A stretch of 7,769 bases of DNA from Bryobacteraceae bacterium (GTDB lineage: Bacteria; Acidobacteriota; Terriglobia; Bryobacterales; Bryobacteraceae): positions 1 through 7,769 of the forward strand of contig JANXXV010000791.1 of the NCBI GenBank assembly GCA_025350445.1. Reading direction: 5' to 3'. Shown in pieces: positions 1-6,358 of this stretch; position 1 is the stretch's first letter; the number at the start of each line of letters is the position of its first letter. The position numbers were made by a program, and so were the translations under genes. The notes below the pieces were generated by a model. That model had not been told where the DNA came from. It made no database searches and saw only the letters and a list, made by a program, of their open reading frames with translations.

Positions 1-279
1 TACCTGGTTGCCAAGCTGAAGTCGATGCCGGAAGGCGAAGGCAATCTGCTGGATCATACTTGTCTCGTCTTCGCGCATGAACATGCGGAAGCGAATGCGC
101 ACAAGAACAATAATCTGTCCATGATTGTCGCCGGCCACGCAGGCGGTTTGAAGACAGGCATGCACACGCGAACTACGGGAACGGTGGGCGATCTGTATCT
201 CACTCTGTCTGACGAACTACTGAAGGCTAATCTGCAGAAGTTTCCCACGGCGGAGAAAAAGCTCACCGAAATTGTTTAA
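1..279 (+). CDS. DUF1552 domain protein, C-terminal fragment
   Basis: The gene enters from the left edge in frame 1 and stops at TAA 277-279, leaving 92 C-terminal residues. What is visible is an L-L-D-H-T segment followed by a hydrophobic strand, a histidine-rich H-x3-A-x4-H-K-N-N-N-L stretch, a glycine-rich V-A-G-H-A-G-G turn, a basic K-T-G-M-H-T-R segment and a closing D-L-Y-L-T-L helix. This order matches the end of DUF1552 (PF07586) proteins, where the histidine/asparagine stretch precedes a glycine loop and a conserved K/R-x-G-x-H. DUF1552 proteins are usually Tat-exported, have no established biochemical role, and are normally encoded beside a DUF1592/DUF1588-type cytochrome protein, which would lie to the left of this window. 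The assignment rests on a tail only; a distant DUF1501-like protein is the main alternative. Confidence 0.75.
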   Translation, partial: YLVAKLKSMPEGEGNLLDHTCLVFAHEHAEANAHKNNNLSMIVAGHAGGLKTGMHTRTTGTVGDLYLTLSDELLKANLQKFPTAEKKLTEIV

Positions 280-297
280 GGGCGCCTGACGGATTCA

Positions 298-318
298 CAC
301 AGCGCTAATATTGCTGTG
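298..318. repeat. Small inverted repeat between DUF1552 and SnoaL-like genes
   Basis: CACAGC at 298-303 and GCTGTG at 313-318 are perfect reverse complements around a nine-base AT-rich loop. It lies 18 bases after the DUF1552 stop codon. No T-run follows, so it does not look like a standard intrinsic terminator. It could be a weak mRNA-end hairpin, a regulator site ahead of the SnoaL-like gene, or chance. Confidence 0.3.
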
Positions 319-351
319 CTAAGGTACCAGAAGACTGAAACAAATCCGATT

Positions 352-356
352 AGGAG
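352..356 (+). promoter_or_regulatory. Shine-Dalgarno AGGAG of the SnoaL-like gene
   Basis: AGGAG lies seven bases before ATG 364, an ideal spacing. It decides the start of the SnoaL-like gene: the frame is open further upstream to a GTG at 316, but that GTG has no comparable site, sits inside a small inverted repeat, and would add 16 residues that look unlike the family N-terminus. Confidence 0.75.
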
Positions 357-363
357 ACCGATA

Positions 364-729
364 ATGACTATCCAGGAAATCGCGGACACACTCGTCAAAC
401 TGTGCGCTGAAGGAAACTTCCAACAAGCAATGGTGACGCTCTACTCGCCCGATATCGTCAGCATGGAAGCTGGCGCACCCCCCGGCGGTTCGCGGGAAGC
501 GAAGGGCCTGGCGGCTGTGGCAGCCAAGGGCGAATGGTGGGTGAACAACCACGAGATCCACTCGGTTAAGGTGGAAGGTCCCTTGGTAGCGGGCTCGCAC
601 TTTTCAGTGGCCTTCAAGATGGACGTAACCTTCAAGCCGGAAAACAAACGCCACACAATGGAAGAGATCGCCGTGTATAAAGTGGCGGGCGGCAAGATCG
701 TTTACGAAGAATTCTTCTACAAGATGTAA
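364..729 (+). CDS. SnoaL-like / NTF2-like small protein
   Basis: This gene encodes a 121-residue protein. It opens with an amphipathic helix (M-T-I-Q-E-I-A-D-T-L-V) and a second helix around residues 15-30 ending in L-Y-S-P-D-I-V, the usual entry to the first strand of the cone-shaped NTF2 fold. A glycine/proline loop (A-G-A-P-P-G-G, about 37-43), a G-E-W-W segment and alternating strands follow, with F-K-M-D-V-T-F, E-E-I-A-V-Y-K-V and a closing I-V-Y-E-E-F-F-Y. Length and pattern fit the SnoaL-like family (SnoaL_5 type), found as stand-alone proteins in many soil bacteria. The fold hosts both enzymes and ligand-binding proteins; no catalytic residue can be assigned, so the substrate is unknown. 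There is no signal peptide, so it is probably cytoplasmic. It lies 84 bases after the DUF1552 stop and converges on the LRR operon with a ten-base gap. ATG 364 was chosen because of the Shine-Dalgarno at 352-356. Confidence 0.85.
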   Translation: MTIQEIADTLVKLCAEGNFQQAMVTLYSPDIVSMEAGAPPGGSREAKGLAAVAAKGEWWVNNHEIHSVKVEGPLVAGSHFSVAFKMDVTFKPENKRHTMEEIAVYKVAGGKIVYEEFFYKM

Positions 730-739
730 GCGGTAAGGC

Positions 740-1639
740 CTACGGAGTCCGTTTAGCCGTGGCGTCGATATTCGGCGCCATGGCCAAACGAATGTCACGC
801 AGTTTCGGCATCTTGCGAAGCGGCTCCAGGTTTGCCGCTGAGACCGGAGTACGGCTCAAGTCAAGCCGTTCCAGATTTACCAAGCTTGAGAGCGCTGTCA
901 GTCCCCGCAGTTCTTTTCGTTCCGCTTCGGCCTGCCCTGGATAATCCGCGCCGCGGTCCGTAACGGTAGCCCCGTTGAGGCTTAGCGATTTCAGTTGCTT
1001 CAGCGCGCCAATTTGCTGCAGGTTCGCCTCCGTCAGCGGCAGCCCCCACAGGCCGGAATCCACCCGCTGAATGCCGCCGGCATCCAGATCCGTCAACGCA
1101 GGCAGCAGCCTCAGCGACGAGAGGCATGAACCCCTCAATCGATTGCCGCCCATCACCAGCCTTTCCAGCTTCACCAGCGGCGCCAGAAGCTCAAACCCGT
1201 CGTCGTCAATCTGCGTGAACCCGATATCGAGCGATCGCAATGCAGTCAGGTGCGAGAGGTGTTCGAACACCTTGCTGGTTACTTTGGTTCCATGCAGATT
1301 CAGATGCAGCAGCTTCTTCCAATCGACAAGATGCGCGACTCCGCTGTCGGTGAAATACTCCGCATAGTACAGATTCAGATCGGTCACGTTGCGCAGTTTC
1401 TTCAGATGTTCCAGACCCACGTCCGTGACCAGCGTGTGCGAAAGATCCAGCTTCTGTAGATGCTCCAACCGGCCTATACGCGCCAGATCGACATCGGTAA
1501 TCCAGGTAGCCGCCAGATCCACGCTGACGATGCGCCCCGCCGCGTCCGCAGTGAAGTGTCCGCCTTGTGCCGTGATCCATTTTCCGGTCTCCGCGTCAGG
1601 CGTAACGGCAAGAAGAAGCAATGCGGCAATAGCGATCAT
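740..1639 (-). CDS. Secreted leucine-rich-repeat protein (single module)
   Basis: This encodes 299 residues. Residues 1-16 look like a short export signal: a hydrophobic run (I-A-I-A-A-L-L-L-L-A-V) and a possible cleavage near A16, though without the usual positive charge. Residues 21-27 carry W-I-T-A-Q-G-G, a W-x4-G-G cap motif also found twice in the upstream protein. About ten LRRs follow from residue 37 to the end; the regular ones are 24 residues long with the pattern L-x2-L-x-L-x2-T-x-V-T-D-x-G-L. Two are irregular: residues 182-215 (34 long, with R-V-D-S-G-L-W-G-L-P) and 216-255 (40 long, with a charged insert A-E-A-E-R-K-E-L-R). LRRs form curved binding surfaces, so a protein-protein or polymer-binding role is likely; no enzyme domain is visible. 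The start overlaps the upstream stop as ATGA (1639-1636), implying translational coupling. The gene converges on the SnoaL-like gene. Confidence 0.88.
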   Translation of the reverse strand: MIAIAALLLLAVTPDAETGKWITAQGGHFTADAAGRIVSVDLAATWITDVDLARIGRLEHLQKLDLSHTLVTDVGLEHLKKLRNVTDLNLYYAEYFTDSGVAHLVDWKKLLHLNLHGTKVTSKVFEHLSHLTALRSLDIGFTQIDDDGFELLAPLVKLERLVMGGNRLRGSCLSSLRLLPALTDLDAGGIQRVDSGLWGLPLTEANLQQIGALKQLKSLSLNGATVTDRGADYPGQAEAERKELRGLTALSSLVNLERLDLSRTPVSAANLEPLRKMPKLRDIRLAMAPNIDATAKRTP

Positions 1640-3552
1640 GTTCTACGCCGGTTCGGCAGAGACGATTCCGGATCCCACACAACCTGGCACTCCGGAAGCT
1701 GCTTCCGCAATTCGGCCACTCCTTTCCCTGTGACGTATGTATGGTACAAATTCACCCGGCGCAGATGGCGGAAACCAATGAGAAGAGGAATCGCCTGGTC
1801 CCCTACGTTGGTGCTGTCGATACTCAAATCCTCAAGGAATTGCAGCCCGCTCAGCTTCGCGAGTCCTTCTTCACCGACCTCGGCGTAATCCACGTTCAGA
1901 CGCCGCAGATTCTTCAGCTCCGCGATCGACTCCATTCCGGCATCGGTGGTGTGGTCGCGGAAAAGATCCAGTTCCCGCAGGTTTCGCAGGCCGGTGAGCT
2001 GCTTCAACGCGGCAGTGCCGAACCTGCCGTCGCGCAGCCATAGCGATGTGAGGTTCGGCAGTCCGCCCACCACCGCCAGCCCGGCCTCACTGATATCCAC
2101 TCCGGAGAGATCGAGTTCCGTCAGCGATGGCAGTGCGGCAAGCTCCTTGAGCCCTTCGTCGGAGAAGTCGGTGTAGGCAAGCGACAATCGTTTCACCGCA
2201 GGCAGCATCGCCAGCGTCCCGTTGCTAACGGGAGATCCGGAAAGATTCAGTTCTTCCAAACTCTTCAACGACGCCAGCGGCCGCAGGCTTTCAACGTATG
2301 TATTCTTCAGATTCAGTTTCGTCAGCGCCGCCAACCCGCTTAAGTGCGACAAACCTTTTTCGGACACGCCCGTACCGTTCAGATTCAGCTCAATCAGGCT
2401 TGTCAACCCTGCCAGATGCTTCAGCCCCAGGTCGCCAATCTCCGTAGCAGCCAGATCGAGCTTCTTCAAATGCCCCAGGTTCTGTAAATGCTGAACACCC
2501 GCATCGGTAACCCGCGTGGACGCCAGCGAGGCGGCCACCAGGCGCCCGTCTTCAACGACCGCACTGCCGCCCATCGCACGAATCCAACGCGCGATGCTTT
2601 CCTCTGACTTTTCCGATGGCTCCGGCACCGGCTTACCAGCCATCACCGGCGCCGCATCGATAAAAACGAATGAAGTTTTGGTCAGCGCGGAACGCAGGCT
2701 GTCGATCCCGCCACGAGAGACTCGGGTGTATCGAAGATCAATCTCGCGCAAGGCCGTCAATGGCTTCAATCGATCGAGCCCGGCATTGGTTACCTTCGTG
2801 CGGTAGAGATTCAAATACTCCAGATCCCGCATCTCCCGCAGAATTTCCACCCCCGCATCGGTGATAGACGTGCCCATCAGATTGAGCTTTCGAAGATGTG
2901 TCAGCCGCGAAAGCTTCGCCAGGCCTGCATCGGTAATCGCCGTGCCATGCAGATCCAGGTCTTCCAGATTTTGCAAATCGCTGATGGATGCAACGCCGGC
3001 ATCGGTCACCAGCGTGTCGCCGATCCACAAGCGGCGAAGCCCGGCCATCCCCGTCAGATTGTTCATCCCCGTATCGTCGAAGGGCGTGATGGAAACGTCC
3101 AGTCCCACCAGATTCTTGAACGCCGCCAGCGTGTGACCCTTGATGCCGGACTGGCGAATGGAAAGCTCCCGCAATCCGGAAAGCCCCTGCATGGAATCCA
3201 GGCCAGCGTCGTGAAAACGGATGCGGTCCAGAAAGTGATAGCTGAAAGTCAGCTTCTGCAAGCCGGAAACCGATGTGAGGTATCGCAGATCGGTACTGCG
3301 ATCCTTCCCTCCGTCCGCGTTGCGGTTCCACATCGGCCCGGGCAGATAGAGATCGCGAAGGCCCGTCAAACCGGAGAGCCGCGCCAGATCTTCAGGTTCC
3401 ACATTGGCGCCAACCAGGTCCAGGATGCGAATCTGAAACGCGCTCGCCGGCAGGTCCGCGGTATTCTCAATGCGGCGCCGGTCACCGTCAAGCACGACGG
3501 CGCCGCCCATCACAATAGCCCACTCGGCAACCGCACGATTCGTATCAACCAC
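1636..3552 (-). CDS. Two-module leucine-rich-repeat protein, 5' end uncertain
   Basis: With the GTG start at 3552 this is a 638-residue protein made almost entirely of LRRs. Module 1 opens with W-A-I-V-M-G-G (W11), has about ten repeats including five exact 24-residue units, and closes with a cap ending near F-I-D-A-A-P. A short hydrophilic, proline-rich linker leads to module 2, which opens with W-I-R-A-M-G-G (W323), has about twelve repeats, and ends in a cap (L-P-E-C-Q-V-V-W). The repeats are of the T-x-[IV]-T-D-A-G-L type common in Planctomycetota and Acidobacteriota; a binding or scaffold role is inferred, with no catalytic domain seen. The start is a problem: no in-frame ATG lies close before W11. 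GTG 3552 has no Shine-Dalgarno but follows an extended -10. ATG 3618 (660 residues) or TTG 3687 (683 residues) would overlap the divergent gene. None gives a convincing signal peptide, although the downstream partner has one, so a lost signal sequence or a frameshift near the start is possible. It is coupled to the next LRR gene by ATGA. Confidence 0.85.
   Translation of the reverse strand: MVDTNRAVAEWAIVMGGAVVLDGDRRRIENTADLPASAFQIRILDLVGANVEPEDLARLSGLTGLRDLYLPGPMWNRNADGGKDRSTDLRYLTSVSGLQKLTFSYHFLDRIRFHDAGLDSMQGLSGLRELSIRQSGIKGHTLAAFKNLVGLDVSITPFDDTGMNNLTGMAGLRRLWIGDTLVTDAGVASISDLQNLEDLDLHGTAITDAGLAKLSRLTHLRKLNLMGTSITDAGVEILREMRDLEYLNLYRTKVTNAGLDRLKPLTALREIDLRYTRVSRGGIDSLRSALTKTSFVFIDAAPVMAGKPVPEPSEKSEESIARWIRAMGGSAVVEDGRLVAASLASTRVTDAGVQHLQNLGHLKKLDLAATEIGDLGLKHLAGLTSLIELNLNGTGVSEKGLSHLSGLAALTKLNLKNTYVESLRPLASLKSLEELNLSGSPVSNGTLAMLPAVKRLSLAYTDFSDEGLKELAALPSLTELDLSGVDISEAGLAVVGGLPNLTSLWLRDGRFGTAALKQLTGLRNLRELDLFRDHTTDAGMESIAELKNLRRLNVDYAEVGEEGLAKLSGLQFLEDLSIDSTNVGDQAIPLLIGFRHLRRVNLYHTYVTGKGVAELRKQLPECQVVWDPESSLPNRRRT
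2752..3111 (-). repeat. Phased 72-base LRR-coding repeats (five units)
   Basis: Five consecutive 24-residue LRRs fall here in strict 72-base phase: 3111-3040, 3039-2968, 2967-2896, 2895-2824 and 2823-2752. The T-D-A codons show this at the DNA level: on the plus strand, GCATCGGT occurs at 2855, 2927 and 2999, with near copies at 2783 (GCATTGGT) and 3071 (GTATCGTC). The remaining LRRs of both genes are more diverged or differ in length. This is the best-preserved tandem array in the operon and suggests growth by unit duplication. Confidence 0.8.
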
Positions 3553-3562
3553 AGCGACCAGA

Positions 3563-3571
3563 ATTCTATCA
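3563..3571 (-). promoter_or_regulatory. Possible extended -10 for the LRR operon
   Basis: Read on the minus strand, TGATAGAAT (3571-3563) matches the extended -10 pattern TG-n-TATAAT, with five of six hexamer bases. A start site about seven bases on would fall near 3556, only four bases before the candidate GTG start at 3552, so the message would be almost leaderless. That would explain the missing Shine-Dalgarno. No good -35 box is visible, and sigma-factor preference in this organism is unknown. Confidence 0.3.
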
Positions 3572-3587
3572 TGCAGCGCCCCTTGGG

Positions 3588-3593
3588 TATGAT
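3588..3593 (+). promoter_or_regulatory. Possible -10 box for the PSCyt1/DUF1549-DUF1501 operon
   Basis: TATGAT (five of six to TATAAT) lies eight bases before ATG 3602, so transcription starting near 3600 would give a nearly leaderless message. No convincing -35 is present (the best 18-spaced hexamer matches two of six bases), and no clear Shine-Dalgarno precedes ATG 3602. The -35 region of this element would overlap the minus-strand extended -10 at 3563-3571, so the two promoters could compete. Confidence 0.25.
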
Positions 3594-3601
3594 GATTGTT
3601 A

Positions 3602-6358
3602 ATGTTCCGCTTGATCATTCTGGCCGGTATGGGCCTTGCCGCGCTGCCGTTGCTCGCGCAACCCGGGCCGGAGTTTTTCGAAACCAAGATCCGCCCGGTG
3701 CTGGCAGCGAATTGCTACGCGTGCCATGGCGCGAAAATGCGCCTGTCGGGACTGGACCTATCCACGGCATCCGCCTTCGCCAAGGGCGGTGAGCGCGGCC
3801 CGCTGGTAGATCGCGCCAATCCGGAGAACAGTCTGCTTTTGAAGGCCATCAGCTATCTGGGCGATTTCAAGATGCCCCCCAGCGGCAAACTGAAGCCCGA
3901 TCAGATTGAGAACATCACGGCTTGGGTGAAAGCCGGCGCGGCCTGGCCGGGCGGCGGCTCGGTGGAACCACAGCCCACGCAGACCGTAGCGAAATACAAC
4001 TTCACCAAAGCGCAAAAAGCGTTCTGGGCTTTTCAACCTGTCAGTGATCCCGCGCCACCTGAGGTGAAGGACACAGCGTGGGTAAAATCGCCCATTGACA
4101 GCTTCATCCTGAGCGAACTGGAAAAGAAGAGTCTCAAACCTGCTCGTCCGGCCGACAAGCTGACTCTCCTGCGCAGGGTTACCTACGACTTAACAGGAAT
4201 GCCGCCAACCGGCGACGAGATAAAAAGATTTCTCGCGGACAACTCCGCCGGCGCCTTCGCAACAGTCGTGGACCGGTTGCTCGCCTCCCCGCGCTACGGA
4301 GAACGATGGGGCCGCCACTGGCTCGATGTGGCCCGGTACGCCGACTCAGCAGGCGACGACGACGATAACCTTTACCCGTACGCCTACAAGTACCGCGACT
4401 GGGTGATCGGCGCCTTCAACAAGGACATGCCGTTCGACCGCATGGTGCGCCTGCAAATCGCCGGCGATCTACTTCCCGCCGATAAGCCCGGCGAAGTAAA
4501 CACCGAAGGCATCATTGCCACCGGCTTCATCGCGCTGGGCCAGAAACCGCTCACCGAACAAAACAAGCCGCAAATGTTGTACGACATCGCCGACGAACAG
4601 CTCGATACGACAGGCCGCGCGCTGATGGGCCTGACGCTTGGCTGCGCGCGCTGCCACGATCACAAATTCGATCCCATCCCGACCGCGGACTACTACTCCA
4701 TGGCATCGATGTTCCACGATACCCGCACCATCGACATCGTGGACAAGCTGGTCTCCACCGTTTTGTTCGTTCCCCTCGCGCCCAAGGATGTCACCGCGCG
4801 CTACCGGCAGCATGAAGATCGAATCAAATCGAAGACATTCCAGATGGACGCGGTGATCGAACAAGCCGCGGAAGCGCGCACGGATCGCCTGATTGCCCAG
4901 ACCGCGGGTTATATGATAGCCGTGGCACGCAACCAGAAACCGGCCGGTCTCGACGCCGAACTCCTAGACCGGTGGACAAAATATCTGAAGCCGGGCGATG
5001 AAGTTCGTCCCCATCTAATCAAGTGGAACGAGGCCGTTTCCAGTGGCAAGCCGGAAGCCGCCTCAATGGAATACCAGCAAGCCCTGCGGACCAGAACCGC
5101 CGCCTGGTGGAAAACCATGGCGGAATGGCGCGAATCGGTTCGCACAGCGGCGGAAAAAGGCGCGCTCCCGCCCGAAGCTCCGAAGTTCGAAGGCGGCGAA
5201 GACCGTTTCTTTTTTGAAACCTGCCTGGACGGCAAAGGCCCGTTTACGCTGCCGGACAAAGACCCGGAGAAACTGCTAGGCGTTGAAGTGCAGGCGAAGG
5301 TAGCCGCGTTTCAATCGGAAATTGCGGAACTGAAAAAGGCCTCGCCACCGGAACTCCCGTTGAGCTGCGGTGTGGAAGAAGGCACGCCGCAAGAAGCCCG
5401 CATCCTGATCCGCGGCAACGTGGCGAGCAAGGGCGCCGTAGTCCCCCGCCAGTTCCTGCAAATCATCTCCGGTGAAAATCAGACGCCCATTAAGCAGGGC
5501 ACGGGGCGTCTGGAAATGGCCCAGTGGCTCACCTCGCCGGACCATCCTCTCACCGCCCGCGTAATCGCGAATCGCATCTGGCAAAATCACTTCGGCGAAG
5601 GCATCGTCCGCACTCCCAACAATTACGGCCGCACCGGAGAGCTGCCCACGCACCCCGAACTGCTCGATTTCCTCGCCCGCCGTTTCATGCAATCCGGCTG
5701 GTCGTTCAAAGCAATGCACCGCATGTTGCTGCTCTCCAGCACTTACCAGATGAGCAGCCAGACCACGCCGGAGGCGCATGACATCGACCCGGCCAATCGC
5801 CTGTTCTCCCGTGCCAATCGCCGCCGGCTGGATTTCGAGGAGATCCGAGACTCGCTGCTCCTCTATTCCGGTGAACTCGACATGACCATGGGCGGTGTGC
5901 CCGACCCGGGTCAAAATGTCGACTGGCGCAAAGCCGGCGCCTACATCAGCGCCAACAAAGAACCGCTGCTCAGCGTCCGCCGCTCTGTCTACCTGCCGCT
6001 CCGCCGGTCCCGCATGCCCAGCCTGCTCACGCTGCTCGATTTCGGCGATGCGACAACTCCAGGCGAGGGCCGCGCCCGCACCAACACAGCGCCACAAGCG
6101 CTTTTCATGATGAATAGCGAATACGTCACGGAACGCTCGCGCCGCTTGAGCGAATCCCTCAAACGCGAAACAAGCGACGAAGCCCGCGTCAACACCGCGT
6201 ATCTGACGATCACCGGCAGACCGGCCGATCATGAACAGATTCTGACCGCCATAGACTACATAGCAGGCGTAAGAACAAAGACGAACGACGCCGCGGCCGC
6301 CTGGCAAAGCTTCTGCCGCGCGCTTCTGGTATCGAACGCATTCTTATATGTTGACTAG
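3602..6358 (+). CDS. PSCyt1-DUF1549-DUF1553 cytochrome-like protein
   Basis: This encodes a 918-residue exported protein from ATG 3602; the frame also allows TTG 3596, two codons longer. Residues 1-19 form a Sec signal peptide (R3, hydrophobic L4-L18, likely cleavage A19|Q20). A planctomycete cytochrome c domain (PSCyt1, PF07635) follows with haem motif C38-Y-A-C-H42 and M91-P-P, the likely axial methionine. DUF1549 (PSCyt2, PF07583) spans about residues 163-375, from S-P-I-D-S-F-I-L through Y-G-E-R-W-G-R-H-W-L-D to a second CxxCH, C348-A-R-C-H352, followed by D-H-K-F-D-P-I. A mainly helical middle region ends in E-E-G-T-P-Q-E-A-R-I-L-I-R-G-N. DUF1553 (PSD1, PF07587) runs from about residue 633 to the typical C-terminus S-N-A-F-L-Y-V-D. 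All domains are intact and length is normal for the family. Two haem motifs imply periplasmic haem attachment and electron transfer; the reaction is unknown. The stop overlaps the DUF1501 start by 11 bases, so the two are probably cotranslated. Confidence 0.96.
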   Translation: MFRLIILAGMGLAALPLLAQPGPEFFETKIRPVLAANCYACHGAKMRLSGLDLSTASAFAKGGERGPLVDRANPENSLLLKAISYLGDFKMPPSGKLKPDQIENITAWVKAGAAWPGGGSVEPQPTQTVAKYNFTKAQKAFWAFQPVSDPAPPEVKDTAWVKSPIDSFILSELEKKSLKPARPADKLTLLRRVTYDLTGMPPTGDEIKRFLADNSAGAFATVVDRLLASPRYGERWGRHWLDVARYADSAGDDDDNLYPYAYKYRDWVIGAFNKDMPFDRMVRLQIAGDLLPADKPGEVNTEGIIATGFIALGQKPLTEQNKPQMLYDIADEQLDTTGRALMGLTLGCARCHDHKFDPIPTADYYSMASMFHDTRTIDIVDKLVSTVLFVPLAPKDVTARYRQHEDRIKSKTFQMDAVIEQAAEARTDRLIAQTAGYMIAVARNQKPAGLDAELLDRWTKYLKPGDEVRPHLIKWNEAVSSGKPEAASMEYQQALRTRTAAWWKTMAEWRESVRTAAEKGALPPEAPKFEGGEDRFFFETCLDGKGPFTLPDKDPEKLLGVEVQAKVAAFQSEIAELKKASPPELPLSCGVEEGTPQEARILIRGNVASKGAVVPRQFLQIISGENQTPIKQGTGRLEMAQWLTSPDHPLTARVIANRIWQNHFGEGIVRTPNNYGRTGELPTHPELLDFLARRFMQSGWSFKAMHRMLLLSSTYQMSSQTTPEAHDIDPANRLFSRANRRRLDFEEIRDSLLLYSGELDMTMGGVPDPGQNVDWRKAGAYISANKEPLLSVRRSVYLPLRRSRMPSLLTLLDFGDATTPGEGRARTNTAPQALFMMNSEYVTERSRRLSESLKRETSDEARVNTAYLTITGRPADHEQILTAIDYIAGVRTKTNDAAAAWQSFCRALLVSNAFLYVD

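Noticed and set aside
298..318. Inverted repeat as an intrinsic terminator after DUF1552
   Set aside because: The stem is only six base pairs and no T-run follows, so it is kept as a plain repeat.
316..363. Upstream GTG start adding 16 residues to the SnoaL-like protein
   Set aside because: It has no Shine-Dalgarno, lies in a small inverted repeat, and adds a basic segment unlike the family; ATG 364 has AGGAG at ideal spacing.
2752..3111. 72-base periodic block as a CRISPR array or mobile repeat
   Set aside because: The period comes from 24-codon LRR units in an open frame; there are no identical repeats separated by unrelated spacers.
3510..3572. Short minus-strand frame starting at ATG 3572 (M-I-E-F-W-S-L-W-L-I) as a leader peptide gene
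   Set aside because: The purine-rich AAGGGG before it is suggestive, but it ends after 20 codons inside the LRR gene and has no regulatory repeat or amino-acid bias of an attenuator. It is mentioned only as a possible frameshift remnant.
2896..3792. Plus-strand open frame (298 codons) across the LRR gene and the start of the cytochrome gene
   Set aside because: It runs through the reverse complement of regular LRRs and continues out of frame into the signal peptide and haem motif of the next gene, so it is a by-product of repeat codon use.
5276..6307. Long minus-strand open frame (343 codons) opposite the DUF1553 region
   Set aside because: It lies wholly antisense to a strongly recognisable conserved domain, its translation is rich in A, R, V and G without any known motif, and long antisense frames are common in GC-rich genes.
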